Origin: an uncultured Clostridia bacterium
GTDB lineage: Bacteria; Bacillota; Clostridia; Christensenellales; Aristaeellaceae
DNA length: 49,992 nt
NCBI GenBank assembly: GCA_934630975.1
Contig: CAKTXH010000004.1
Span: forward strand, 1-49,992
Direction of reading: 5' to 3'
In this document: positions 33,661-42,500 of the stretch, in pieces
Layout: each line of letters opens with the position of its first letter
How positions within the stretch are numbered: position 1 is the stretch's first letter
Translations under genes and position numbers: made by a program
The notes under the pieces: model-generated
The model's input: only the letters and a program-made list of their open reading frames with translations
The model's database searches: none
What the model was told of the DNA's origin: nothing

Positions 33661-34860
33661 TCAGTTCAGGCCGCGGCTCTTGTCGTATTCCTCCCACAGC
33701 GGGCGGTACATCGCCACGGCGGCGTTGTGCTCGTCCAGCGTCTTGGAGAAATGCAGCTCGCCGGAAGCCGGGTCGGTCGAGCAGAAATACAGGTACTTCT
33801 GCGCCACATACTGCTCGTCCGGGTACAGCGCCGCGACAATCGCGTCCATCGACGGGTTGCAGATCGGGCCGACCGGCAGCCCCTTGCGGGTATAGGTGTT
33901 ATACGCCGAGTTGACGGAAAGCTCGCTGTCGCCCAGCACCATCTTTTCCGACCCCGTCGCGTATTTAATCGTCACGTCCGAGCCGAGCGTCATATCCGCC
34001 TTGAGCCGGTTGTGGAAAACCGCGCTGACCTTGGCGAAGTCGCTCTTCTTGGCTTCCTTCTCGATCATCGAGGCGAGGGTGATCACCTCGTCCATCGTCA
34101 TGCCCAGCTCCTGCGCGCGCTCGTCGTATCCGCTCAGGTAGGCTGCCTCCATCTGCGTCAGCAGGCGCTTGATGATGGTGTCGGCGCTCGAACTGGTGTA
34201 AATCTCATACGTGTTCGGCGAGAGATAGCCCTCGAGCGCATACCTGCGCTGGCTCACCGTGTCAGTCTTCATCATCTCCTCGATGAAGTAATACCCGCTG
34301 TAAGCCTCGCCGGATCTGCACAGGCTGAGGAATTCGTCGGCGCTGGAGAGAATCTTCTGCTCGACCAGATAGTTCGCTATATCCTCCACCGTCCAGCCGG
34401 GGATGATGGTGATATTCGCCGTCAGCGGCTTGCCGTCGCCGGAAATGAGCTGATCGAGAATCTCCGTCGCGGACATCGCGCGCGAAAGCTCGTAGTCGCC
34501 GCTCTGGATTTTCTGCCCCATGCCCATGAAATCGGCCATGTACTTGAAGACGGTGTGGTTATGAATCAGCCCCGCTTCTTCCAGATTGCGGCTCACTGCG
34601 GAAAGCGAACTGCCGGATTTGACGCTGAAAGCGACGGTCTGGCCGTCCGCGCTGTCCATCGGCGAGAAGAACATGTCGTCCACCTTCTGCCAGCCCGTGT
34701 AAACCAGCCCGCAGATGATCACAAACGAGCAGACAAACACCAGAATCGGCCGCAGAATCCGCCAGATCCAGTCGTACCAGAAAAAGCCGTACCGCCTGCT
34801 TTCAAGCAGCTCGCGTTCTTCCGCATCGCGGACGGGGCGTTTCTTTTTCTTCTTCGCCAA
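33661..34860 (-). CDS. mltG: Endolytic transglycosylase MltG
   Basis: A 399-residue inner-membrane murein lyase that sets glycan-strand length during peptidoglycan synthesis. A Lys/Arg-rich cytosolic N-terminus precedes one membrane segment (about residues 37-58). A LysM-like part (FSVKSGSSLSAVSRNLEEAGLI) follows, then the YceG catalytic domain with LEGYLSPNTYEIY and ASMIEKEA, whose Glu is catalytic. PICNPSMDAIVAALYP is the conserved C-terminal block. The start is TTG at 34860, nine bases after GGGAGG. Neighbour order with ylbF and rnj is common in Clostridia. Confidence 0.95.
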   Translation of the reverse strand: MAKKKKKRPVRDAEERELLESRRYGFFWYDWIWRILRPILVFVCSFVIICGLVYTGWQKVDDMFFSPMDSADGQTVAFSVKSGSSLSAVSRNLEEAGLIHNHTVFKYMADFMGMGQKIQSGDYELSRAMSATEILDQLISGDGKPLTANITIIPGWTVEDIANYLVEQKILSSADEFLSLCRSGEAYSGYYFIEEMMKTDTVSQRRYALEGYLSPNTYEIYTSSSADTIIKRLLTQMEAAYLSGYDERAQELGMTMDEVITLASMIEKEAKKSDFAKVSAVFHNRLKADMTLGSDVTIKYATGSEKMVLGDSELSVNSAYNTYTRKGLPVGPICNPSMDAIVAALYPDEQYVAQKYLYFCSTDPASGELHFSKTLDEHNAAVAMYRPLWEEYDKSRGLN

Positions 34861-34878
34861 TGTCGCTTTCCTCCCGGT

Positions 34879-35232
34879 TTATTGCTTGTCGGGCACGTCA
34901 AAGCGGATGCCCGCCGCCTCGGTCAAAATCTTGAAGATATCGGCCAGCGTCTTCTGCATCTGCATTTCCGCCATCAGGTAGGCCTGCACGTCGCTGTTCA
35001 TATACAGCAGCGAGGCAAGCTGCTGAAACCGCTGCATGTCCTCGGTGGGCATCTGCCCCGCCGCGCCGACCATGCTCATTTGCAGCTGCACCTGCAAGCG
35101 CTTGTATTCGTCCAGCAGCAGCCGGTTCGTCTCGTCCGCATAGGCGCGCTCGCGCAGTTCCGCCAGATGCACACATTCGTCGCTCTTCTTGATTTCTTCG
35201 GCCAGCTTATGAGCCGTATCATAAATGTTCAT
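34879..35232 (-). CDS. YlbF/YmcA-family regulator
   Basis: A 117-residue helical protein of the YlbF family. In Bacillus the YlbF-YmcA-YaaT complex associates with RNase Y and affects sporulation and competence. The sequence is helix-rich without cysteine clusters: DTAHKLAEEIKKSDECVHLAELRERA and LLLDEYKRLQVQLQMS match the family's first two helices. A Met-rich C-terminal helix (YLMAEMQMQKTLADIFKIL) follows. CAAGGAAG precedes the ATG. Its place behind rnj fits a role in RNA turnover. Confidence 0.85.
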   Translation of the reverse strand: MNIYDTAHKLAEEIKKSDECVHLAELRERAYADETNRLLLDEYKRLQVQLQMSMVGAAGQMPTEDMQRFQQLASLLYMNSDVQAYLMAEMQMQKTLADIFKILTEAAGIRFDVPDKQ

Positions 35233-35272
35233 GTTCCAACTTCCTTGTTTCTTCTTTTTCCCCTGTTTTCAA

Positions 35273-35311
35273 CCTCCCCTTTTAAGGGGAGGGGAACCGC
35301 CCGCAGGCGGT
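35273..35311. repeat. Paired hairpin repeat between rnj and ylbF
   Basis: CCTCCCCTTTTAAGGGGAGG (35273-35292) is immediately followed by ACCGCCCGCAGGCGGT (35296-35311). Two adjacent palindromes of this composition are a frequent intergenic repeat in Clostridia genomes. They may stabilise or process the operon mRNA. Confidence 0.65.
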
Positions 35312-35321
35312 GGAAGGGTGA

Positions 35322-36974
35322 TTACGTCTCCATGATGATCGGCAGGATCATCGGGTTGCGCTTGATGAGGTCGAACAGGTAGTTATGCATCTCGTCCTTG
35401 ATCCCGTTCTTCACGCTCGTCCAGTCGCTCTGCTCGATGCGGTCGTACCGCTGCAAGACGTTCATCGCGACGTTCCTCGCGCCGGAAATCAGCTCCTCGT
35501 TTTCGCGCACATAGACAAAGCCGCGGGAAATCAGTTCCGGCCCGCTGGTAACCTGCCCCGTCTCCTTGTTCACGCCGACGACCACGATAATCAGGCCGTC
35601 CTGCGAGAGGTGCTTTCTGTCGCGCAGCACCACGTTGCCCACGTCGCCCACGCCGAGACCGTCCACCATCACCGAGCCGGTCGGAATTGGGCCGGTGATG
35701 TTCGCTTCGTCTTCGGAAAGTTCGAGCGCCTGCCCCATTTCCAGAATGATCACGTTGTCCTCCGGCATGCCCAGCTCCTGCGCGAGCTGCGCGTGCCTGT
35801 GCAGCATGCGGTATTCGCCGTGCACCGGGATGAAGTATTTCGGCTTCACCAGCGTGTGCATCAGTTTCAGCTCTTCCTGGCAGGCGTGGCCGGAGACGTG
35901 CACATCCGCGATGCGGTTGTAAATCACGTTCGCGCCGCAGCGATAGAGCTGGTCGATGATCCGCGAAACCATGATCTCGTTGCCCGGGATCGGCGTCGCG
36001 GAAATGATCACCGTGTCGCCCTGCCGAATCTGCAATTTGCGGTGCTCGCTGTTGGCCATGCGCGTCAGGCCGCTCATCGGCTCGCCCTGGCTGCCCGTCG
36101 TCAGCACGACGATTTCGTTATCCTCGTAGCAATCCAGATCCCCGACGTCGATAAACACGTCCTGCGGAATTTTCAGCTCGCCGATTTCCATCGCCAGCTT
36201 GGTCACGTTGACCATGCTCCGGCCGACGAAGCAGATTTTCCGCCCGAACTCGATGCAGTTGTCCACCACCTGCTGAATCCTGTGCAGGTTCGACGCGAAC
36301 ATCGCGATGATGACCCGCCCTTTCGCGTCCTTGAACAGATTGTGGAAGGTCTCGCCGATCTTCTTTTCGCTCATCGTGTAGCCGGGCCGCTCCACGTTGG
36401 TGGATTCCGCCAGCATCGCCAGCACGCCGCGGCTGCCCCACGCGGCCAGCGTGTTCAGGTCGGTCACCTCGCCGTCGATGGGCGTGTAGTCGATCTTGAA
36501 ATCGCCCGTCACGATCACCGTGCCCGCCGGGCACGTGATGGCCATTGCCACCGCGCCCGCAATCGAATGGCTCACCTTGATGAACTGCACGGAAAACGCG
36601 CCGGCCTGAATCACGTCCTTCGCCTTGACGATGTGGAATTGGATGTTGTCGATATTATGCTCCGCCAGCTTGCCGCGTATGAGCGCGCAGGTCAGCTTCG
36701 TGCCGTAAACCGGCGCGGGTACGCGCGGCAGCACATACGGCGTCGCGCCGATATGATCCTCGTGTCCATGCGTGATCAGGTATGCGCGCACGCGCTCCCT
36801 GTTGCGCTCCAGATAGGTGATATCGGGAATCACAAGGTCGATACCAAGCATGTCCGCCCGCGGGAAAATCGAGCCGCAGTCCACTACAACAATGTCGTCG
36901 CCAAACTCAAAGGCCGTCATGTTTTTGCCGACTTCGCCCAAACCGCCCAGCGGAATGATTCTCAGCTTCGCCAA
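35322..36974 (-). CDS. rnj: Ribonuclease J
   Basis: A 550-residue metallo-beta-lactamase/beta-CASP ribonuclease with 5'-exo- and endonuclease activity on mRNA. Zinc site residues are in THGHEDHIGATPY, with further ligands in KVSHSIAGA and VTGDFKID. The beta-CASP block contains MLAESTNVERPG and TTGSQGEPMSGL, and HVSGHACQEELKL provides the final His. The C-terminal domain (about 450-550) is complete. The start is TTG at 36974, eight bases after AGGAGG. It is the first gene of the rnj-ylbF-mltG-U32 operon, with a long leader (about 115 bases) after a near-perfect promoter. Confidence 0.95.
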   Translation of the reverse strand: MAKLRIIPLGGLGEVGKNMTAFEFGDDIVVVDCGSIFPRADMLGIDLVIPDITYLERNRERVRAYLITHGHEDHIGATPYVLPRVPAPVYGTKLTCALIRGKLAEHNIDNIQFHIVKAKDVIQAGAFSVQFIKVSHSIAGAVAMAITCPAGTVIVTGDFKIDYTPIDGEVTDLNTLAAWGSRGVLAMLAESTNVERPGYTMSEKKIGETFHNLFKDAKGRVIIAMFASNLHRIQQVVDNCIEFGRKICFVGRSMVNVTKLAMEIGELKIPQDVFIDVGDLDCYEDNEIVVLTTGSQGEPMSGLTRMANSEHRKLQIRQGDTVIISATPIPGNEIMVSRIIDQLYRCGANVIYNRIADVHVSGHACQEELKLMHTLVKPKYFIPVHGEYRMLHRHAQLAQELGMPEDNVIILEMGQALELSEDEANITGPIPTGSVMVDGLGVGDVGNVVLRDRKHLSQDGLIIVVVGVNKETGQVTSGPELISRGFVYVRENEELISGARNVAMNVLQRYDRIEQSDWTSVKNGIKDEMHNYLFDLIKRNPMILPIIMET

Positions 36975-37096
36975 ATGCGTTTCCTCCTTTCTGCCTTCTC
37001 CTTGAAATTTGTATCTTCCAAAAGCCCTTCTTTCGTTCTCAGGCTTTTAAAAAACCGAACATTTTTTAGGTATAACACCCCGAGCTTATTCGATTT

Positions 37097-37124
37097 ATTA
37101 TAGCACAAAACCCCTGCTTGTCAA
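37097..37124 (-). promoter_or_regulatory. Sigma-A promoter of the rnj operon
   Basis: Minus strand TTGACA (37119-37124) and TATAAT (37097-37102), both perfect, with 16-base spacing. The leader runs about 115 bases to the rnj start and contains short A/T-rich complementary stretches near 37045-37075. Confidence 0.85.
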
Positions 37125-37143
37125 AGTCTATCCCGCCAAAAAG

Positions 37144-37173
37144 GAAAAGAAGCGTTCGTTTTTTTCGAACGCT
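37144..37173 (-). terminator. Intrinsic terminator of trxA
   Basis: Minus-strand stem AGCGTTCG/CGAACGCT (37173-37166 with 37158-37151), a seven-A loop and then TCTTTTCCTTTTT. It lies 28 bases past the trxA stop. Confidence 0.85.
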
Positions 37174-37200
37174 CCATAAACCGACGGATTTGACCGCTTT

Positions 37201-37515
37201 TTACAGATGTCTCTCCAGCATCGCGGCGATATCTTCCTTGCCGCGCGCGCCAACCGCCTGCTCGACGACCTTGCCACCCTTCATCACAATCAGCGTCGGG
37301 ATGCTCATGATGCCGAACCGGCGCGCCAGTTCCGCCTGCTCGTCCACATCCACCTTGCCGACCACGGCGCGGCCTTCAAAATCGTCGGCTACTTCTTCCA
37401 CCGCCGGGGCGATCATGCGGCACGGGCCGCACCACGTCGCCCAGAAATCGACCAGCACCGGCTTGTCGCCCTGCACGGCCTCGTCAAACGTCTTCTCGTC
37501 AAAATGCACGATCAT
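37201..37515 (-). CDS. trxA: Thioredoxin
   Basis: A 104-residue thioredoxin with the active site WATWCGPCRM (Cys29, Cys32) and the cis-Pro segment IMSIPTLIV. Length and fold signature are standard. The ATG at 37515 is chosen because AGGAGG lies eight bases upstream; an in-frame TTG at 37521 would sit only two bases from it. It is followed by its own terminator and lies 33 bases downstream of the redox membrane protein gene, so both probably share a transcript and a redox role. Confidence 0.96.
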   Translation of the reverse strand: MIVHFDEKTFDEAVQGDKPVLVDFWATWCGPCRMIAPAVEEVADDFEGRAVVGKVDVDEQAELARRFGIMSIPTLIVMKGGKVVEQAVGARGKEDIAAMLERHL

Positions 37516-37548
37516 GGTCAAAACCTCCTTGATTTCGGTTGACTGTCT

Positions 37549-37989
37549 TTATTTTTCCGCATCCGCTTCTTCGGGATGCGTCACCGAGATGATTTTCTGC
37601 TCCCAGCGCCCTTTGGAAAGCTTCGGATCGAGCGCGCGCATGATGAAATACGCCGCCGCCGTGCCGATCACCGCGCACAGCGCCATCATCAATTCGCCGT
37701 TTCCGAACGCACCCGTCCGGGTGACGCCCCAGCCCGCCGCAAGGCCGACGATGAAGCCTGCCAGCGGCAGCATATACGCCAGCGCGGAAGCCTCCATCAC
37801 GTGAGAATCGTCCATTTCCACCTCGATGATATCGCCGACCTGCGCCCTGCCCTTGATCTTTACGGTATGCTTGGCGCAGTTTTCGCTGCCGTGCATGCAC
37901 GCGTGGCAGTCGCCGCAGGCCTCGTGGCGCTCAAACGCCACCGTGAGCATATCGCCGCTAACGGCGGTCACAACGCCTTTATTAGTCAT
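37549..37989 (-). CDS. RseC/MucC-like SoxR-reducing-type membrane protein
   Basis: A 146-residue protein. The N-terminal soluble part carries a cysteine cluster HEACGDCHACMHGSENC (Cys25, 28, 31, 38), typical of the RseC/MucC family and possibly binding iron-sulfur or flavin partners. Two membrane segments follow (about residues 70-90 and 100-120). AAGGAG precedes the ATG at 37989; upstream in-frame codons are noncoding repeat. In Clostridia such proteins often accompany Rnf-type electron-transport genes. None are here; thioredoxin follows instead. Function remains uncertain. Confidence 0.82.
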   Translation of the reverse strand: MTNKGVVTAVSGDMLTVAFERHEACGDCHACMHGSENCAKHTVKIKGRAQVGDIIEVEMDDSHVMEASALAYMLPLAGFIVGLAAGWGVTRTGAFGNGELMMALCAVIGTAAAYFIMRALDPKLSKGRWEQKIISVTHPEEADAEK

Positions 37990-38002
37990 AAGGCTCCTTT
38001 CT

Positions 38003-38180
38003 TGGGGCAACGCCGGGGCTCCGCCCCATACCCCGGCAGGAACCTGAGGTTCCTGCACTTCCCTCCTTCATGGATTGCTTTGCAATCCATGATGTTAAAA
38101 TTCGAACTGTAAACGCGAAGCGAAGAAGGGAGTCTGAGGGACTTGTCCCTCAGGCGGGTTTGGGCGGCAGCCCAACGTTC
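38003..38180. repeat. Mosaic of intergenic hairpin repeats
   Basis: The gap 37990-38187 holds no gene but several palindromes: GGGGCTCCGCCCC near 38014, AGGAACCTGAGGTTCCT at 38038-38054, ATGGATTGCTTTGCAATCCAT near 38071, and TGAGGGACTTGTCCCTCA near 38133. The segment 38112-38180 (CGCGAAGCGAAGAAGG ... GGGTTTGGGCGGCAGCCC) recurs inverted at 42906-42973. This is a typical cluster of dispersed Clostridia repeats. Confidence 0.7.
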
Positions 38181-38187
38181 CTTCCCT

Positions 38188-39450
38188 TTACTCGTAGATT
38201 TTCTCGAACTTCGTGAAGCCTTCGGCTTCCAGCAGCTCGATCTGGTGCTTCATGTTCTTGCTCATCGGCAGAACCGTCGCGACCACGCCCGTCTTGCGCG
38301 CCTGCGCCGCCTGCGCGAGCACTTCCGCCTTGCGCGCCGTCGGCACTTTGCCGCCGACCAGATACGCCACCGAGCCTTCCGGCAGCTTGAAGCTGCCCTG
38401 CTCGTGATCTTTGAGGATGGTCACGATGCGCTCAAAGCCGATGGAGAAGCCGCACGCGCTGACGTTCTGGCCGCTGAATTTGCCGATCATCTGGTCGTAG
38501 CGGCCGCCGCCCGCGATGGAGAAGTTGTAGCCGTCCAGCGTCACCTCGAAAATCGGGCCGGTGTAATAGCCCATGCCGCGCACCAGCGTCGGGTCGAAGA
38601 CGATTTTCACGCCCTCGGCGAGCATCGGCTTCACGCAGCCCACGATGTCCGCCAGCGCCGCGCCGACGCGCTCTTCCAGATATTCGCCGCTCACGCCCGC
38701 GCAGAAGTCGGCAATCTCCATGCCCGGCTTCACGTTGCGGTAGAACGCCATGTACTTTTCCACCTTCTCCGGCGCGTAGCCGCTTTCCAGCAGATCCTTC
38801 TCGATGCCGTCCAGACCGATCTTGTCGAATTTGTCCAGCGAAATCAGCGCGCCGCCGATTTCCTCCTGCTCAAAGCCCGCGGAGAGCGCCGCCGCCGCCA
38901 GCATCCGGCGGTCGTTGATGTGGATGGTGAACTCGTTCATGTTCACTTCGGAAAGAATCTTGCTGAGCATCGTCGCCGTCGCCGTGATCAGCTCGATCTC
39001 CGCCAAACTGCTGTCGTCGCCCAGAATGTCGATGTCGCACTGGGTGAACTGGCGGAAGCGGCCCTTCTGCGGGTTGTCCGCGCGCCAGACGTTGCCCAGC
39101 TGCATCGCCTTGAACGGGGTCGGCAGCTTCTCCTTGTTATTCGCATAGTAGCGCGCCAGCGGCACGGTCAGGTCGTAGCGCAGGCCGTTGTCCGCCAGCT
39201 CGCCGTCGCCCTTGTCCAGCGCGCGCTGGAGTTCCGCGCCGCGCTTCATGACCTTGAAGATGAGCTTCTCGTTATCGCCGCCCTGCTTGCTGGTCAGGTT
39301 CTCGATGTGCTCCATCACCGGCGTTTCGATCTGCATAAAGCCGCACGCGCCGTAGGTTTCCTTGATCATGCCGAGCACATGCTCGCGCAGGCGCATGTCG
39401 GCGGGGAGCATATCGCACATGCCCTTGACGGGCGTTTTGATGAATTTCAT
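38188..39450 (-). CDS. hisS: Histidyl-tRNA synthetase
   Basis: A 420-residue class II aminoacyl-tRNA synthetase. Motif 2 is in VWRADNPQKGRFRQFTQCDIDI, and RYDLTVPLARY contacts histidine and ATP. The HisA motif reads LVRGMGYYTGPIFEV, with MG in place of the usual LD; the Arg is kept. Motif 3 is GFSIGFERI. The C-terminal anticodon domain (about residues 330-420) is present, arguing against the shorter regulatory paralogue HisZ. The ATG follows AAAGGA. No aspS neighbour is seen, unlike many Firmicutes, and no T-box leader was noticed. Confidence 0.87.
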   Translation of the reverse strand: MKFIKTPVKGMCDMLPADMRLREHVLGMIKETYGACGFMQIETPVMEHIENLTSKQGGDNEKLIFKVMKRGAELQRALDKGDGELADNGLRYDLTVPLARYYANNKEKLPTPFKAMQLGNVWRADNPQKGRFRQFTQCDIDILGDDSSLAEIELITATATMLSKILSEVNMNEFTIHINDRRMLAAAALSAGFEQEEIGGALISLDKFDKIGLDGIEKDLLESGYAPEKVEKYMAFYRNVKPGMEIADFCAGVSGEYLEERVGAALADIVGCVKPMLAEGVKIVFDPTLVRGMGYYTGPIFEVTLDGYNFSIAGGGRYDQMIGKFSGQNVSACGFSIGFERIVTILKDHEQGSFKLPEGSVAYLVGGKVPTARKAEVLAQAAQARKTGVVATVLPMSKNMKHQIELLEAEGFTKFEKIYE

Positions 39451-39473
39451 GGTTGTGATTCCTTTCGTATTTT

Positions 39474-39508
39474 CTCCTTCAAGCGCGGCTTCGCCGCGCC
39501 TGAAGGAG
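39474..39508. repeat. Hairpin between ftsK and hisS
   Basis: CTCCTTCA (39474-39481) pairs with TGAAGGAG (39501-39508), and the interior GCGCGGC/GCCGCGC extends the stem around a TTC loop. No T-run follows on the minus strand. It is a probable dispersed repeat or mRNA element. Confidence 0.6.
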
Positions 39509-39519
39509 TTATTTCGCCC

Positions 39520-42500
39520 TTACTCCTGATTTTCCTGCATGCGCCGCCATTCCTCGCGGGAAATGAGCACGGTTCGCGGCTTGGTCGGGCCTTCGGCCTC
39601 GGCGGTGATGCCGCGCAGCGTCATTTCGTCCACCAGCCGTCCCGCGCGCGCATAGCCCACGCGCAGACGGCGTTGCAGCATGCTGATGGAAACCTGCCCC
39701 GCGTCCACCGCCAGCTCGATGGCCTTGGCGAGCATCTCGTCCACCGGCTCGCCTGCGCTCGGCGCGTCGGAGGAAGCGCCGCTGTCCTCGTCGGCGGCGG
39801 TGTTCATCTGCTCGATCACGTCCTCGTTGTAATCCGCGCTGTGGCGGCCGCGCACAAACTCGACGATGCGCTGCACCTCGTCGTCGGAGACGAAGCAGCC
39901 CTGTACGCGCGTCGGCTTGCCCGCGCCCTGCGGCGCATAGAGCATGTCGCCCTTGCCCAGCAGCTTTTCCGCGCCGCCGGAATCCAGAATCGTCCGGCTG
40001 TCGATCTGGCTGGAAACCGCGAACGCGATTCGGCTCGGGATATTCGCCTTGATCACGCCCGTGATGACGTTGACCGACGGTCTCTGCGTCGCGATAACCA
40101 GATGGATGCCCGCCGCGCGCGCCAGCTGAGCCAGACGGCAGATGGATTCTTCCACCTCGCCCGGCGCGACCATCATCAAATCGGCCAGCTCGTCGATGAT
40201 GACGATGATCTTGCTCATCGGCTCTTCGTTCGGGCCGATGGCGTTGTTGTAGCCGCGGATGTCGCGCACGCCCATCGTCTCAAACCGCTTGTAGCGGTGC
40301 TCCATCTCCACGACCGCCCAGCTCAGCGCCGCGCTCGCCTTCTTCGGGTCGGTCACGACCGGCACGAGCAGGTGCGGGATGCCGTTGTACACCGAAAGCT
40401 CGACGACCTTCGGGTCGATGAGGATGAGCCGCACCTCCTCCGGCTTGGCGCGGAAGATGATGGAGTTGATGATCGTGTTGATGCAGACGGATTTGCCCGA
40501 ACCCGTCGCGCCCGCAATCAGCACGTGCGGCATCTTCGCCATATCCGCGATGACCGGCGCGCCGGAAATGCCCTTGCCCAGCGCAACCGCCGTCGGGGAT
40601 TTCTCCCGAAGCATCTCCGGGCTTTCCAGCACGTCGCGCAGCGAAACCGTCGCGATCTTTTGGTTCGGAATTTCAATGCCGACCGCGGGCTTGCCGGGAA
40701 TCGGCGCTTCGATGCGCACGCCGTCGGAGGCCATGTTCAGCGCGATGTCGTCCACCAGGCCGACGATGCGCGAAACCTTCACGCCCGGCGCGGGCGCAAG
40801 CTCGTAGCGCGTGATGGCCGGGCCGTGGGTGACGTTCAGCAGCTTGGCCTGCACGCCGAAGCTTTCCAGCGTGCCCAGCAGCTTACGCGCGCCCGCCTCG
40901 TCCTTGGCGCGCTGGTCGGGGTCCTGCGTCGTATTGCTCTGGTTGAGCAGGTCGATCGGCGGGAAGATATATTCCTCCCTCGCCGTCTGCGGTTCTTCGT
41001 GCACGTCCTTGGCGGGCATGACGATGGGCGTACCGTCGAGCCGGTTGCCGCGCAGCTGCACGACGGTCTGCTGCTCGTTCATTCTCTGCGCTTTGAGCAC
41101 GTCCTGCCCCTGTGGCTGAACCGGGGGCTGCTGTGCCGGGCGCACCCCGTTCGGCGCGCTCTGTTCCACGGCTCTCTGCGGCGGCTGATAGCCCGCGTTC
41201 CGTTCGGCGCGCGCTCTGGCCGCGTCAATCGCCGCGGCGGAATAGCTCGACGGGGTGCTTCCGCCCGCCTGCTGCGCGCCCTGCCCCGGCCAGCCGCCGA
41301 ACGAGCCGCCCGTCACGGGCGCAGACTCGTCTTCCGGCTCGTCGTGGAATTCGTCCGCCGTCACCTGCGCGTCGCCGTCGTCATATTCGACGTTCGCCGC
41401 CTGCGGCTCGTCCGCTTCCTCGTCCTCGGATGCGTCGTCCTGCGGGAAATAGCTGTCGTCGATGGGCCTGTCCGCGCCCGCCGCCCTCGCGTTGGTGATG
41501 GAGTCCGCCTCGTCGTCCTCGTCATCCTCCGTATATGGATCGTCCGGCACACTCGGCGCAATCGGCGCATCCTCCTGCATCGGCGGACTGTACGCGTCGT
41601 TTTGCGGCGCATACCCGCCTGTCGGCGGACTGTACGCGTCGTTCTGCGGCGCGTATCCGACCGTCGGCGGACTGTACGCGTCGTTCTGCGGCGCGTATCC
41701 GCCTGTCGGCTGACCGCCGTTCATCCCGTACAGGAACGCGTTTTCCGCTTCCTGCATGGTGAAACTGTTGCGTCGGCTCGGCGTGGTGGGCACATGCTCG
41801 TCCACGGGCGCGCGGGTGAATTCGTCGTCCCGCTCGATATAGAGCTGCGCGCCATCGGAGATCGTCCGGCGCTTTCTCGGCGCGGCGGCCTTCCGCGGCG
41901 GCCTGCTCGTGATCGCCGGTTGATCGTCCGGCCTTTCGTCCTCCTGCGGACGCATCACGGTGAGCGTCGGCTTCTCCTTGCGCCTTGCCGTCTTGGGCGG
42001 CTGGGGCGCTTCCTCCGGCTCGAACGCTTTGCGGATTTCTTCATCCCGCTGGCGCTGTTTTTCCTTCTCTTCGGCTTCGCGCGCGGCGGTTTCCTGTTCT
42101 TCCTTCTGCTTTTGCAGGCGCTCCTGCCTGCGCTTCTGCCGCTCGATGGCCAGCGCGTTTTCGCGCTCCAGCTCTTCTTCCTGCCGCGCGTCGCGCAGCG
42201 CGTCCTTTTCCTCGCGGCGCTCCTTCATGTCCACGCGGAAATCATCCACCCATTCGGAGATGCGCATGCCCATGCCGCCGAACGAGAAGCCCGTAAGCGC
42301 CATCAGCACAATCGCCGTCGCGAAGATGAGCACGATCATGCCGCCCCAGACGTCCAGCCCCTTATACAGCGGCCACGCCAGCAGCGCGCCGATGAGGCCG
42401 CCGCCCTTGCAGTCCAGCGAGCTCATTGTGAACGAGCGCACGAGGAACGCGCCGTAACTGGCCTCCACGCCGTCCGCCGCCAGCGCCGCGTTTACGCCGG

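Noticed and set aside
39451..39519. T-box leader for hisS
   Set aside because: Only 69 bases separate the genes; a simple repeat hairpin is present, with no T-box sequence or specifier loop.
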